This document shows, piece by piece, positions 1-9,554 of a stretch of 38,443 nucleotides of DNA. The notes beneath the pieces are model-generated. The model was not told where the DNA came from and did not search any database. It worked only from the letters and a program-made list of their open reading frames with translations. Position 1 is the first letter of the stretch, and the number at the start of each line of letters is the position of its first letter. The stretch spans positions 1 to 38,443 of the forward strand of contig JALHIE010000046.1 in the NCBI GenBank assembly GCA_022840285.1, read 5' to 3'. The DNA comes from Porphyromonadaceae bacterium (lineage in GTDB: Bacteria; Bacteroidota; Bacteroidia; Bacteroidales; Dysgonomonadaceae). Both the position numbers and the translations under genes were made by a program.

Positions 1-219
1 AAAAAATTTAATAACAAGTGGATTGTTTAAATATTTTACTAAAAAGTAAAAATTTAACATTTATGCTTTGGAAATTAAAAAATACAGATGATTTTTGTGA
101 TAAATTTTTAAAATAAATGGCTTGTGATTAAGGTTTACAAATTTATTAACACAAAAAAATAATTTAAATATAATCAAACAAGTCGTTAATATTTAAAATA
201 TGATAAAAATTAGGGTTAA
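1..219. other. AT-rich non-coding stretch at window start
   Basis: This stretch is very AT-rich with many short A and T runs. It lies downstream of the minus-strand gene that ends at 220. I see no convincing open frame, RNA gene or strong hairpin terminator in it. Confidence 0.5.
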
Positions 220-945
220 TTAATAAAATTTTTCAGCTTCTGCTATTGAATCTATTTTTCCTACATCAACAAGATGAAGATTGTTGGGGATATATCCGAA
301 AATTTTTTCTTTGCTACAGACAAACAGGTAGAAATCAATAATGGAGAATTTATCTGGAAAATCCCGCATATAGCCAAGGATGGAAGGGTGAAGGATGTGG
401 ATTCCGGAAAATGCAAGTTTCTTACAGGTGTCGTTGTGGAAATCAGAAAAAGGTGTTTTTATTTCTCCCGACTTTTCATTTATCCATCCGGCTAAATGAT
501 TGTTTTTGTCGAAAAGGAGATACCGCGATGTCTTCCGTTCATTAACCACCAGTGTAACCAGGGAATCGCTACTGGCGTGAAAATGATAGAGGTTTTGCAA
601 ATCGATATCCGAAAGAATATCCACGTTGTGAATTAAAAACGGCTTTTCATCGTCGAAAAACCAGGCAGCTTTTTTAATGCCGCCTCCGGTATCGAGGAGT
701 GCCCGGGTTTCATCGGAGAACTCGATGCGAATGCCGAAGCGATTGTTATCCTGTATATATTGCCTGATTTGTTCTGCAAAATGATGCACGTTGATGATGA
801 TTTCATCAAAGCCCGCTGCTTTCAATTTCTGTATTGTATGCCACAACAACGGTTTCCCTGCTACGGGGACCAATGCTTTGGGCACCGTGTCCGTCAGGGG
901 CTTAAGCCTCGTGCCGAGTCCGGCGGCAAAAATCATTGCTTTCAT
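220..945 (-). CDS. MurU-like sugar-1-phosphate nucleotidyltransferase
   Basis: A 241-residue enzyme predicted to couple a sugar-1-phosphate to a nucleotide, most likely N-acetylmuramate-1-phosphate plus UTP in cytosolic cell-wall recycling. The N-terminus has the nucleotidyltransferase signature AAGLGTRLKPLT followed by VPKALVPVAGKPL, and NVDILSD supplies the metal-binding aspartate region. Length fits single-domain MurU/RmlA-like enzymes without an acyltransferase tail. I chose the ATG at 945, directly before the AAGLGTR loop; an upstream ATG at 1044 would overlap the preceding gene by 65 bases and adds unconserved residues. The upstream neighbour on the same strand is an AmgK-like kinase, the partner expected in the anabolic recycling route. 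A mannose-1-phosphate or glucose-1-phosphate substrate cannot be excluded. The family is secure; the substrate is inferred from the neighbour. Confidence 0.85.
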   Translation of the reverse strand: MKAMIFAAGLGTRLKPLTDTVPKALVPVAGKPLLWHTIQKLKAAGFDEIIINVHHFAEQIRQYIQDNNRFGIRIEFSDETRALLDTGGGIKKAAWFFDDEKPFLIHNVDILSDIDLQNLYHFHASSDSLVTLVVNERKTSRYLLFDKNNHLAGWINEKSGEIKTPFSDFHNDTCKKLAFSGIHILHPSILGYMRDFPDKFSIIDFYLFVCSKEKIFGYIPNNLHLVDVGKIDSIAEAEKFY

Positions 946-979
946 TGGAAGTTCAGGGTTTTGGGATTTGAGGTTAATA

Positions 980-2425
980 CTATCTCTTTCTAAACTCCTG
1001 TTCCAGGTTCTGCTCCCGGTGAACGAGAGACACCTTGATTCCAAATTTTTTTGAGATATGTTCAGTCATTTTCTGTGCCGCATAAACCGACCGGTGCTGT
1101 CCGCCTGTGCAGCCGAACGAAACCATGAGGCTGGTGAAGTTTCTTTCCAGGTACCGTTTCACGTGGTTGTCGACCAGTGGATAGATGTTGTCCAAAAACA
1201 GTTCCATTTCACCGTCCTCCTCCAGAAACTTGATGACCTCTTCGTCCAGTCCCGTGAAATGGCTGAACCATTCGTACTTCCCGGGATTGTTTATCGCACG
1301 GCAATCGAACACATACCCTCCGCCGTTTCCCGATACGTCGTTGGGGATTCCTTTTTTGTATGCGAAGCTGAATACCCGGACCTCGAGTTCGCGTTTTTGA
1401 GTGTCGGCAAACTGTTTCAGCCCGACCATCTCGTTCAGTATTCCGGTCAGGTAGGGATAGTCGTCGAAACCACTCCTGAGTAGCTCCCGAAGGTTGTTGA
1501 GCGCGAACGGAATGCTCTGGATGAAGTGCGGTTTCTTTTCGAAATACCCCCTGAATCCGTAGGCGCCAAGGACCTGCAGCGTGCGGAACAGTACGAACAG
1601 CCGGAGCTTTTTTATGAATGCGACTTCGTCAACCTCCCTGTACTTTTTGAGTGAAGTGATGTATGTTTTGATGAGTTCGTACCGCAGGTCATCCGGGAAA
1701 TTGGCCTTTGCCTGCCACAAAAACGAAGCCACATCGTAGTGCACGGGACCTTTTCTCCCTCCCTGGTAGTCTATGAAGTAAGGGTGGCCGTCAACAAGCA
1801 TCACGTTGCGCGACTGAAAATCACGGTACAGAAACGTGTCCGACTCATCCTGAAGCAGGTGTTGGGATAGTTTATCGAAATCATTTTCCAGAAGATCTTC
1901 CTGGAATTCCATGCCGGTAGTTTTCAGGAAGCTGTATTTGAAATAATTTAAATCCCAATGTACCGAACGGTGATTGAATTCGGCCTGTGGGTAGCACACG
2001 CTGAAATCGAGATCGTTGGCCCCCAACACCTGAAAATCGGCCAACAGGGCGATGGTCTTGTGCAACAGCTCCTTTTCTTCCGTACTGAAAACACCTGTCA
2101 GCCGTCCGGCTTTCAGGGCATCGAAAAGCACACTGTCTCCCAAATCTTCCTGAAGGTAAAACATTTCGTCGCCGGAAACAGCCAGCACCCGGGGGGTGTT
2201 TAGCCGCTGCTTGTGAAAATGCCGCGAGAGTTCGATAAAAGCGTGATTCTCCTCTTTCGATTGTCCATACACACCTATAACCGATACTTCGTCCTGCCTC
2301 AACCGGTAATACCTGCGGTTGGATCCTGAAGAGGGCAGAGCCTCCAGAGTGGGATTCGTTTTACCGGCGTACGCCGTGAAGAGGGATATAAGTTGTTGCA
2401 TAATTTTTTTAGTTATCGTATCCAT
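980..2425 (-). CDS. AmgK-like amino-sugar kinase fused to RapZ C-terminal domain
   Basis: A 481-residue two-domain protein. Residues about 15-330 are an aminoglycoside-phosphotransferase fold, with YLQEDLGD, the catalytic loop FLYRDFQSRNVML and the metal site YFIDYQGG. This resembles AmgK, which phosphorylates MurNAc/GlcNAc at C1 during cell-wall recycling. Residues about 345-481 match the C-terminal domain of RapZ: SFAYKKGIP, VFDCRAINNPG, TGLDEEV and the hallmark GCTGGQHRSV. In E. coli that domain binds the small RNA GlmZ and senses glucosamine-6-phosphate. The MurU-like gene follows 34 bases downstream, so kinase and nucleotidyltransferase are probably co-transcribed. The RapZ N-terminal P-loop domain is absent. 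The start at 2425 is the first ATG; one eight codons later is possible. Domain calls are strong; a sensing role for the C-terminal domain is inference. Confidence 0.87.
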   Translation of the reverse strand: MDTITKKIMQQLISLFTAYAGKTNPTLEALPSSGSNRRYYRLRQDEVSVIGVYGQSKEENHAFIELSRHFHKQRLNTPRVLAVSGDEMFYLQEDLGDSVLFDALKAGRLTGVFSTEEKELLHKTIALLADFQVLGANDLDFSVCYPQAEFNHRSVHWDLNYFKYSFLKTTGMEFQEDLLENDFDKLSQHLLQDESDTFLYRDFQSRNVMLVDGHPYFIDYQGGRKGPVHYDVASFLWQAKANFPDDLRYELIKTYITSLKKYREVDEVAFIKKLRLFVLFRTLQVLGAYGFRGYFEKKPHFIQSIPFALNNLRELLRSGFDDYPYLTGILNEMVGLKQFADTQKRELEVRVFSFAYKKGIPNDVSGNGGGYVFDCRAINNPGKYEWFSHFTGLDEEVIKFLEEDGEMELFLDNIYPLVDNHVKRYLERNFTSLMVSFGCTGGQHRSVYAAQKMTEHISKKFGIKVSLVHREQNLEQEFRKR

Positions 2426-2472
2426 TCACCAAGAGTGAAATATACATGAAATCAAATGAGTTTGTGGGCATT

Positions 2473-4395
2473 TTATTCCAGTTCATCCAACCACAACCTC
2501 ACCGTCGCATCGCTCGGCATACGCCAGTCGCCGCGGGGAGAAAGGTTGACAGAACCTACTTTGGGGCCGTCGGGCATACAGGAGCGCTTGAACTGCTGGG
2601 CAAAAAAACGTTTATAGAAAACTTTCAGCCATTTCAGGATCTCTTCCGGGGGATATCGGTTGACAAATGCATGTTGCGCGATAAAACAGATTCGTTTGGG
2701 AGGATCTCCGTAACGGAGCATCCGGTGCAGGAAAAAGTCGTGCAGTTCGTATGGGCCGATGAAATGTTCGGTCTTTTGTGCGATTTTCCCCTCTTTGTCG
2801 GCCGGCAACAGTTCCGGACTGAAAGGCGTGTCGAGGATATCCAGAAGAATTTTCCGGGGTCGTTCTTCCATCTGTGTGTCGGCAATCCACCGGGTGAGCG
2901 ACGCTACGAGTGTTTTCGGCACACTGGTATTTACACCGTACATCGACATGTGGTCGCCGTTGTAGGTTGCCCAGCCTAACGCCAGCTCCGAGAGGTTTCC
3001 GGTTCCCACCACCAATCCTCCCGTTTTGTTGGCATAATCCATCAGGATCTGTGTACGCTCACGCGCCTGCGCATTCTCGTAGGTCACGTCGTGAAAGTTG
3101 ATGTCGTGTTCGATATCTTTCAGGTGTTGGGTAACGGCATTTACAATCGGGATTTCCTTTACGGTTACTCCGGCCGATTTCATCAGTTCGAGGGCGTTGT
3201 TGTACGTTCTTCCCGTGGTGCCGAATCCGGGCATGGTAATCCCGATGATGTTTTGTCGCGGCAGGTTCAGTAAATCGAAAGTCTTAACGGCAACAAGCAA
3301 TGCCAGCGTAGAATCCAGTCCGCCCGAAACGCCGATGGTTATTGTTTTCACTCCCGTGTGCAGTAATCTCTTGGCCAATCCCGCCGTTTGGATGTTGAAA
3401 ACCTCGCTTAAATGTTCATCTTCTTTTTCCGGCGACGGGATAAAAGGATGCGGGTTGAACTCCCTGTCCAATCTTTCCACACAAACCGCTTCCAGCGCAC
3501 ATGCAATCTCCGGAACCGATTTCTCCCGAGGTGGGATAAAGTTGCTGTTTTTTAGCCTGTCGCTTCGCAAAGCCGTGATATCAATATCGGAAACGATCAT
3601 CTCGTTATCCAGGGAAAAACGTTTCCCTTCAGCAAGGAGCCTGGCGTTTTCAGCAATGGTTGTCGCGCCGGAAAAGACAAGATCGGTAGACGACTCTCCG
3701 CATCCGGCTGAAGCATAGACGTATGCGGCATTACAACGCCCCGACTGCTGTAAAACCAGTGATTTCCGGTATGCGTTTTTACCTACCAGCTCGTTGCTGG
3801 CGGAAAGGTTGAAAATGATGTCGGCACCCTGCATTGCCAACTTTGAGGAGGGAGGTACGGGCATCCAAAGATCTTCGCAGATCTCTACTCCGAAAGAAGC
3901 AAACGGCGTGTGAAAAATCATTCCGTCGAAAGAAACAGGAATGCTTTCTCCGTTGATCTCGGTAAAAAAATCGTTCAGGTCACGGCTTCCTGCGAACCAT
4001 CGTTTTTCGTAAAACTCGTTGTTGTTGGGAATATATGTTTTGGGGACAAAACCCAGCACCCCCTTGTGCGAAATAACAGCAGCCACATTGTATAAGCTGT
4101 TTTTCAGCAGCAACGGAAGCCCCACAATGGCGATGAGCGAAGGCTTCTCTTTCATGAAACCGGTCAGATCGGACAGTGCTTCGACGGCTTTTTGCTGCAG
4201 TGCGGTCTGAAAAAACAGATCACCACATGAATACGAGGTTATGCTTAACTCGGGAAAACATATGATTTGTGCGTTCTTATCTTCTGCAGCGTCGATCATT
4301 GATTTGATTTCCGAAACATTGTAATCACAATCAGCAACTCTCACCTTTGGCGATGCTGCCGCCACCCTGACAAAACCGTATTCGTTGATATTCAT
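2473..4395 (-). CDS. nadE: Glutamine-dependent NAD+ synthetase
   Basis: A 640-residue cytosolic enzyme that amidates nicotinic acid adenine dinucleotide to NAD+ with ATP and glutamine-derived ammonia. Residues about 8-280 are a nitrilase-type glutaminase with the Glu-Lys-Cys triad visible in CFPELSIT, VPKTYIPN and GVEICEDLW. Residues about 330-600 are the synthetase, with the ATP-pyrophosphatase P-loop VSGGLDSTLAL and VGTGNLSELALGWATYNGD. Length matches the long fused bacterial form. The start begins MNINEYGFVRVA, typical of the family. A putative Bacteroidetes promoter lies about 30 bases upstream of the start codon. NAD+ supply fits a genome rich in pyridine-nucleotide hydrogenases, but no special link is shown. 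Confidence 0.96.
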   Translation of the reverse strand: MNINEYGFVRVAAASPKVRVADCDYNVSEIKSMIDAAEDKNAQIICFPELSITSYSCGDLFFQTALQQKAVEALSDLTGFMKEKPSLIAIVGLPLLLKNSLYNVAAVISHKGVLGFVPKTYIPNNNEFYEKRWFAGSRDLNDFFTEINGESIPVSFDGMIFHTPFASFGVEICEDLWMPVPPSSKLAMQGADIIFNLSASNELVGKNAYRKSLVLQQSGRCNAAYVYASAGCGESSTDLVFSGATTIAENARLLAEGKRFSLDNEMIVSDIDITALRSDRLKNSNFIPPREKSVPEIACALEAVCVERLDREFNPHPFIPSPEKEDEHLSEVFNIQTAGLAKRLLHTGVKTITIGVSGGLDSTLALLVAVKTFDLLNLPRQNIIGITMPGFGTTGRTYNNALELMKSAGVTVKEIPIVNAVTQHLKDIEHDINFHDVTYENAQARERTQILMDYANKTGGLVVGTGNLSELALGWATYNGDHMSMYGVNTSVPKTLVASLTRWIADTQMEERPRKILLDILDTPFSPELLPADKEGKIAQKTEHFIGPYELHDFFLHRMLRYGDPPKRICFIAQHAFVNRYPPEEILKWLKVFYKRFFAQQFKRSCMPDGPKVGSVNLSPRGDWRMPSDATVRLWLDELE

Positions 4396-4425
4396 AGTCG
4401 TCGCCCGTTTACGTTGGAAATTTCA

Positions 4426-4459
4426 CAAATTTAGCTATTTTTTTGCGAAAAGGAACAAA
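4426..4459 (-). promoter_or_regulatory. Putative Bacteroidetes-type promoter for nadE
   Basis: On the minus strand, TAAATTTG (plus coordinates 4426-4433) matches the Bacteroidetes -7 consensus TAnnTTTG exactly. A TTTG matching the -33 element occupies 4456-4459, with 22 bases between them. It sits about 30 bases upstream of the nadE start codon. Motif match only. Confidence 0.5.
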
Positions 4460-4465
4460 ACCGCT

Positions 4466-5200
4466 TCAGATTAAGGGGGTGATTTCCAGAATTTCGGGGA
4501 GCTTATCCAGCAATTCTTTCATGGAGTGAAAAATCAATTTTGCTCCGGCATCTTCCAGAATTTTATCGTTGAGCGGTCCTGTATTGACTCCAATGGTGAA
4601 AATCCCGGCCTTGGTCGCAGCTTCTATTCCCAGGGGGGCATTCTCGATTACCAACGCCTGGTTGGGTATCAGGTTTCCCCCTTTCTGCAATCCCATCAGG
4701 AAAGGTTCGGGGTGGGGTTTTCCGATCTTCACATCGAAAGCCGTGACCATTGTCTCAGGGGTGAAAATACCCGGAAAGTCATGGTCCAGCCTGTCCAGCA
4801 ACGAAGGTTGTCCCGATCCCGTCACCAGAACGGGTCTTAATCCGTTGGATCTTACGAAATCGAGGACTTCCCTGGCTTTGGGGATGGTCTCCCCCGTGTT
4901 GTACTTCACGAATAGTTCGCTTTTCCTTTCGTAGATTGCTTGAATTTCTTCTTCCGTTGCATCCCTGCCAAAATTACGCTGAAAAATAATGTGGATGGTT
5001 GATGCTCCCGTTCTGCCTTCGTGCAGGTAAAACTCTTCGGAATTGACCTTTAACCCCATTTCTTCCACTGTTTGCTGCCACGATTGTGCGTGAGCAGGCA
5101 TGGAATTGTAGAGCACGCCGTCCATATCGAACAGGACAGCTTTCAGGTCAAACCCGGTGTGGTTGTTTGCTTTTAAGTACTTTTGAAATTGTTCGTTCAT
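4466..5200 (-). CDS. HAD-superfamily hydrolase, beta-phosphoglucomutase-like
   Basis: A protein of about 244 residues with all four HAD motifs: motif I DMDGVLYNSMPAH with the nucleophile and acid/base aspartates, motif II VTGSGQPS, motif III lysine in KIGKPHPEPF, and motif IV VIENAPLGIEAA. A helical cap follows motif I, as in subclass IA enzymes such as beta-phosphoglucomutase, phosphoglycolate phosphatase and sugar-phosphate phosphatases. I chose the ATG at 5200 (MNEQFQKYL); a start nine codons earlier adds only unconserved residues. It lies between pgi and nadE on the same strand, so a sugar-phosphate substrate is plausible. The exact substrate cannot be read from the sequence. Confidence 0.85.
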   Translation of the reverse strand: MNEQFQKYLKANNHTGFDLKAVLFDMDGVLYNSMPAHAQSWQQTVEEMGLKVNSEEFYLHEGRTGASTIHIIFQRNFGRDATEEEIQAIYERKSELFVKYNTGETIPKAREVLDFVRSNGLRPVLVTGSGQPSLLDRLDHDFPGIFTPETMVTAFDVKIGKPHPEPFLMGLQKGGNLIPNQALVIENAPLGIEAATKAGIFTIGVNTGPLNDKILEDAGAKLIFHSMKELLDKLPEILEITPLI

Positions 5201-5266
5201 ATAATTAAAAAATCGCAAGACCGCCAAAAGCGATCGAGCGATTTATCTGTTTTTGTTGTTTGACGC

Positions 5267-6610
5267 TTACAGTCTCTCTTTTATCGCCTGTGTTTCCGCT
5301 TCGTACCCGGGTTTTTCCAGCAGCGCAAACATGTTTCGCTTGTAGGCTTCTACCCCTGGTTGGTTGAATGGATTTACGTTGAGCATATAGCCGCTTATCC
5401 CGCAGGCTTTTTCGAAGAAGTAGATGAGCTGGCCGATGTAATATTCAGATAATTTTGGAATTTCGATGAGGATATTGGGTACACCGCCGTCCACATGAGC
5501 GATAAGCGTGCCCAGCTCGGCCATTTTATTTACTTCGTCCACCCGTTTTCCTTTCAGGAAGTTAAGTCCATCGAGGTTGGCCTCATCGTGTGGAATTCTG
5601 ACGTTTTCTTTGGGTTCCTTTACGGATAAAACCGTTTCGAAGATCGTTCGTTCCCCCTCCTGGATCCATTGCCCCATCGAGTGTAAATCGGTAGTGAAAT
5701 CCACTGCGGCCGGGAATATGCCTTTGCCTTCCTTGCCTTCACTCTCCCCGTAAAGCTGTTTCCACCATTCGGCGAAGTAGTGCAACTTCGGGTTGTAGTT
5801 CGCCAGGATCTCTATTTTCTTTCCTTTCCGGTAAAGTTCGTTGCGGATGGCCGCGTAAATAGCGGGCAGATTGACTTCGTACGAGGTGTTTGCTCCGGTG
5901 GCTTCTTCCATCTCCTTGGCGCCTCGAAGGAGTTCGCGGATGTTCATTCCTGCGACGGCGATGGGCAGTAACCCAACGGGGGTAAGTACGGAATAGCGTC
6001 CGCCCACATTATCGGGGATGATGAACGTTTTGTAGCCTTCGGTGCCTGCAAGTGTACGCAAGGCACCTTTTGATGCATCGGTAATGGCCACTATCCTTTT
6101 GCATGCTTCCTCCTTACCCACTTTCCCGACAAGCAAATCCTTGAGTAGCCTGAATGCGATGGCCGGTTCCGTTGTCGTCCCAGACTTGGATATGTTGATG
6201 ATTCCGAATTGTCTCTTTTCAAGGTATTCCGTGAGTTCGTGGAGGTAATCTTCCCCGATGTTGTTTCCTGCGTACAGGATGACCGGATCTTTTCTTTCGT
6301 GCAGCAGCCAGTCAAAAGAATTGGAAAGTGCATCGATAACTGCCTTGGCTCCCAAGTAGCTTCCACCGATACCCACCACCACTACCACATCGCAGCGGGA
6401 GCGAAGCGCCGTTGCGGTATCTTCGATGTCCCGGATGAAATCTTCGGTAACCGATGACGGGAGGTTTACCCAACCCAGAAAATCGTTTCCTGCACGTGTC
6501 CCGTCGTGTAGTGCTTTATTGGCCGCAGTTGCATTATCTGCCTGTTTCAGGATTTCTTTTTCGGGTATGAAATCATATACGTGATTGATGACTAGTTTTA
6601 TTGTATCCAT
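5267..6610 (-). CDS. pgi: Glucose-6-phosphate isomerase
   Basis: A 447-residue glycolytic enzyme interconverting glucose-6-phosphate and fructose-6-phosphate. Two SIS folds are visible: GIGGSYLGAKAVIDAL and NISKSGTTTEPAIAFRLL in the first half, and the PGI signature GGRYSVLTPVGLLPIAV at about residues 203-219. The catalytic region LYGESEGKEGKGIFP and the C-terminal QPGVEAYK lysine are present. The short length is normal for Bacteroidetes and Firmicutes rather than the 550-residue proteobacterial form. It lies 11 bases downstream of gpsA on the same strand, so an operon with gpsA and lysS is likely. Confidence 0.97.
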   Translation of the reverse strand: MDTIKLVINHVYDFIPEKEILKQADNATAANKALHDGTRAGNDFLGWVNLPSSVTEDFIRDIEDTATALRSRCDVVVVVGIGGSYLGAKAVIDALSNSFDWLLHERKDPVILYAGNNIGEDYLHELTEYLEKRQFGIINISKSGTTTEPAIAFRLLKDLLVGKVGKEEACKRIVAITDASKGALRTLAGTEGYKTFIIPDNVGGRYSVLTPVGLLPIAVAGMNIRELLRGAKEMEEATGANTSYEVNLPAIYAAIRNELYRKGKKIEILANYNPKLHYFAEWWKQLYGESEGKEGKGIFPAAVDFTTDLHSMGQWIQEGERTIFETVLSVKEPKENVRIPHDEANLDGLNFLKGKRVDEVNKMAELGTLIAHVDGGVPNILIEIPKLSEYYIGQLIYFFEKACGISGYMLNVNPFNQPGVEAYKRNMFALLEKPGYEAETQAIKERL

Positions 6611-6621
6611 GTTTTATTTTA

Positions 6622-7620
6622 TTAAAAATTTTTGATCAATTCATTGATTGCAGCCTGAGGACGAAGTTTTTCGTAGAGGATTTCGTAAACCGTTTGTGCA
6701 ATAGGTATCTTCACTTTGAAGTGGTTGTTCATCTCCTGAATACACTTGGCACCGTAATAGCCTTCGGCAATCATTTCCATTTCCAGCTGCGCCGTTTTTA
6801 CGGAATATCCCTTTCCGATCATCGTACCCAGTGTCCTGTTTCGGCTGAACTGCGAATACCCGGTCACCAGCATATCGCCTAAATAATGCTGTTCGCAAAT
6901 GCACCTCTCCATAGGAACGATAGCATCGAGAAAGGTTTTCATCTCTTTGGCGCACTGAGTCATCAGCACTGCCTGGAAGTTATCGCCGTATTGCAATCCG
7001 GAACAAACCCCCGAAATAATGGCATAAATATTTTTTAGGACGGCAGCCAGTTCAATTCCTACCACATCATCCGATATGGAGGTGTTCATAATACGCGAAC
7101 GTATGGCTTCGGATAGCATCTTTGCTTTCCCTGTATCGTAGCTGGCAACGGTCAGGAAAGAGAGCCGTTCAAGCGCGACCTCTTCGGCGTGACAGGGACC
7201 GGATATGACTCCGATGTTTTCCCTCGGAATCTTAAAATTGCTCATCAGGTATTCGCTTACGACAATGTTGTCGTTCGGAATCATGCCTTTAACGGCAGAG
7301 ACCACGAATTTTCCCTTTAACGTGCTGCTCATCCACATTTTCCGCATATACTGCTTCACGTAGGGAGAGGGGATGGCAATGATGATGGTGTCAGAGTCCT
7401 TGATTGCCTTTTCTATGTTCGAATAGAAAGTGATCTGGGCCAGGTTGAATTTTACGTTTGTCAGGTAGCTGGGGTTGCGGCCGAGTTTGTAAAATCCCTC
7501 AATCTGATCGTCGCGACGGATAAACCAATTGATGTGTTTTTCGTTCATCAGCACGATTTTTGCCAGTGCCGTAGCCCACGTGCCACCGCCAAGAATAGCA
7601 ATTTTTCCGAGTGAACTCAT
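6622..7620 (-). CDS. gpsA: NAD(P)H-dependent glycerol-3-phosphate dehydrogenase
   Basis: A 332-residue enzyme that reduces dihydroxyacetone phosphate to sn-glycerol-3-phosphate for phospholipid synthesis. The N-terminal Rossmann loop is GGGTWATALAKI, followed by AIPSPYVKQYM and VVSAVKGM. The catalytic lysine lies in IELAAVLKNIYAI, and substrate contacts in FSRNRTLG. Length is normal. Its start codon overlaps the lysS stop by four bases (7617-7620), indicating translational coupling. Confidence 0.96.
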   Translation of the reverse strand: MSSLGKIAILGGGTWATALAKIVLMNEKHINWFIRRDDQIEGFYKLGRNPSYLTNVKFNLAQITFYSNIEKAIKDSDTIIIAIPSPYVKQYMRKMWMSSTLKGKFVVSAVKGMIPNDNIVVSEYLMSNFKIPRENIGVISGPCHAEEVALERLSFLTVASYDTGKAKMLSEAIRSRIMNTSISDDVVGIELAAVLKNIYAIISGVCSGLQYGDNFQAVLMTQCAKEMKTFLDAIVPMERCICEQHYLGDMLVTGYSQFSRNRTLGTMIGKGYSVKTAQLEMEMIAEGYYGAKCIQEMNNHFKVKIPIAQTVYEILYEKLRPQAAINELIKNF

Positions 7621-9365
7621 TGTGCGTTAAGTAATTCGTTTTTTTTTGCGTTCTCCACCCACGATTCAACCTCTTTCACCGACGGATTGTTCAACTCCAA
7701 CTTGAATTTCTTGTTCAACCCGCAAATCTCCTGGTGCAACTTGTTGGGATTTACATCTGCCAGGCTCTTCACTTCGTTGTAGCCCGCTTTCTGTAATACA
7801 GCTACCCACGCTTCCGGAATTCCGGTTTCGACATAGTTGGCCGTTGAATCTTTCTTTGTTTTTTTCTCGGGACGCATTTGCGGGAAAAGGAGTACTTCCT
7901 GAATGGTGGTTTGTCCGGTGAGCAGCATCGTGAGCCTGTCCATCCCAATCCCCATCCCCGATGTTGGCGGCATCCCATACTCCAGGGCACGCAGGAAATC
8001 CTGGTCGATAAACATGGCTTCATCGTCACCCTTTTCCGACAGGCGGAGCTGTTCTTCGAACCGTTCGCGCTGGTCAATCGGGTCGTTCAACTCCGAATAA
8101 GCGTTAGCCAGCTCTTTGCCGTTTACCATCAGTTCAAAGCGTTCGGTAAGCTCCGGATTAGACCGGTGGCGCTTGCACAAGGGGGACATTTCGATGGGAT
8201 AATCGGTGATGAATGTCGGTTGAATGTAATTCCCCTCGCACTTCTCGCCGAAGATTTCATCGATCAATTTTCCTTTACCCATGGACTCGTCCACCTCTAT
8301 GTTCAGCTTCCTGCAAACTTCGCGCAATTGTTCCTCATCCATTCCGGTGATATCGATTCCGGTATGCTCTTTAATGGCGTCGATCATGGTCACGCGTGGA
8401 TAGGGAGCTTTAAAATCGATTTCCCTGTCTCCGATGGTTGTCTTTGTTGTTCCCAACACTTTTGTGGCGATCTGTTCCAGCATTTGTTCGGTAAACTCCA
8501 TCATCCACTTGTAATCCTTGTAGGAAACGTAAATTTCCATTACCGTAAACTCCGGGTTGTGCGTCCGGTCCATCCCCTCGTTGCGGAAGTCTCGCGAAAA
8601 CTCGTAAACACCTTCAAAGCCACCTACGATCAACCGCTTCAGGTAAAGCTCGTTGGCAATGCGTAAATACAAATCGATATCCAGGGCGTTGTGGTGCGTG
8701 ATGAAAGGGCGGGCGGCTGCACCGCCGGGAATACTCTGAAGAACGGGAGTATCCACTTCCAGGTAGCCAAATTCATTGATGAACTCACGCATGGCGTTAA
8801 AAATACGGGTGCGCTTGATAAAAATGTCTTTTACCTTATCGTTGACCACCAGATCCACATAGCGTTGTCGGTAACGAAGTTCGGGGTCGTTGAACTTGTC
8901 ATACGCTACACCGTCTTTCATCTTCACCACGGGAAGTGGCTTCAGCGATTTGGCCAACACGGTCAGTGATTCGGCATGCACGGAAATTTCGCCCATCTGG
9001 GTGCGGAAAACAAATCCTGTAATGCCGATGAAATCGCCAATATCGAGCAGTTTTTTGAAAACAGTATTGTAAAGTTCCTTGTCTTCTCCGGGACAGATAT
9101 CGTCACGCGTGATGTAGACCTGGATTCTTCCCTTTGAGTCTTGCAATTCGATGAAAGAAGCTTTTCCCATAATGCGGCGGCTCATGATGCGGCCTGCTAT
9201 GCTGACCGGGCGTTTCTCTTTATCGTCAAATTCTTCTTTTATATCGGTGGAATAAGCGTCTACTTCGTAAAGCGCTGCGGGGTAGGGTTCAATTCCTAAA
9301 TTTCTTAATTCGTTTAAACTTTGTCTGCGGATTATCTCCTGTTCACTAAGCTCTGAATGTTCCAT
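7617..9365 (-). CDS. lysS: Lysyl-tRNA synthetase, class II
   Basis: A 582-residue enzyme that charges tRNA-Lys. An N-terminal OB-fold anticodon-binding domain (about residues 50-150) is followed by the class II core: motif 2 DFRNEGMDRTHNPEFTVMEI and motif 3 in SGMGIGMDRLTML. The binding residues GKELANAYSELNDP are present. The extra C-terminal tail of about 75 residues after QMRPEKK is likely a Bacteroidetes-type helix-hairpin-helix extension. It is the first gene of the minus-strand run and is divergent from the hydrogenase locus, sharing the control region 9366-9684. Confidence 0.97.
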   Translation of the reverse strand: MEHSELSEQEIIRRQSLNELRNLGIEPYPAALYEVDAYSTDIKEEFDDKEKRPVSIAGRIMSRRIMGKASFIELQDSKGRIQVYITRDDICPGEDKELYNTVFKKLLDIGDFIGITGFVFRTQMGEISVHAESLTVLAKSLKPLPVVKMKDGVAYDKFNDPELRYRQRYVDLVVNDKVKDIFIKRTRIFNAMREFINEFGYLEVDTPVLQSIPGGAAARPFITHHNALDIDLYLRIANELYLKRLIVGGFEGVYEFSRDFRNEGMDRTHNPEFTVMEIYVSYKDYKWMMEFTEQMLEQIATKVLGTTKTTIGDREIDFKAPYPRVTMIDAIKEHTGIDITGMDEEQLREVCRKLNIEVDESMGKGKLIDEIFGEKCEGNYIQPTFITDYPIEMSPLCKRHRSNPELTERFELMVNGKELANAYSELNDPIDQRERFEEQLRLSEKGDDEAMFIDQDFLRALEYGMPPTSGMGIGMDRLTMLLTGQTTIQEVLLFPQMRPEKKTKKDSTANYVETGIPEAWVAVLQKAGYNEVKSLADVNPNKLHQEICGLNKKFKLELNNPSVKEVESWVENAKKNELLNAQ

Positions 9366-9554
9366 TTGATGGCGGTTTTTTCGATAACTAAAGGCATGAA
9401 AAAATTGATTTTCAGCTGATTTTCCCTCTCTCGGAAAAGACTTTCAAAGCACACCGCCTGGCACTATAGACAATAGTTGTATCACCTGCTCTTTAGCAAC
9501 AGGCAACGGGCGTTTTATGTAGAATTATTCCAAATAGAAAAACAGGTACAAATA

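Noticed and set aside
7878..8666. 262-codon plus-strand frame opposite lysS
   Set aside because: It is antisense to the conserved class II synthetase core and has no recognisable protein features.
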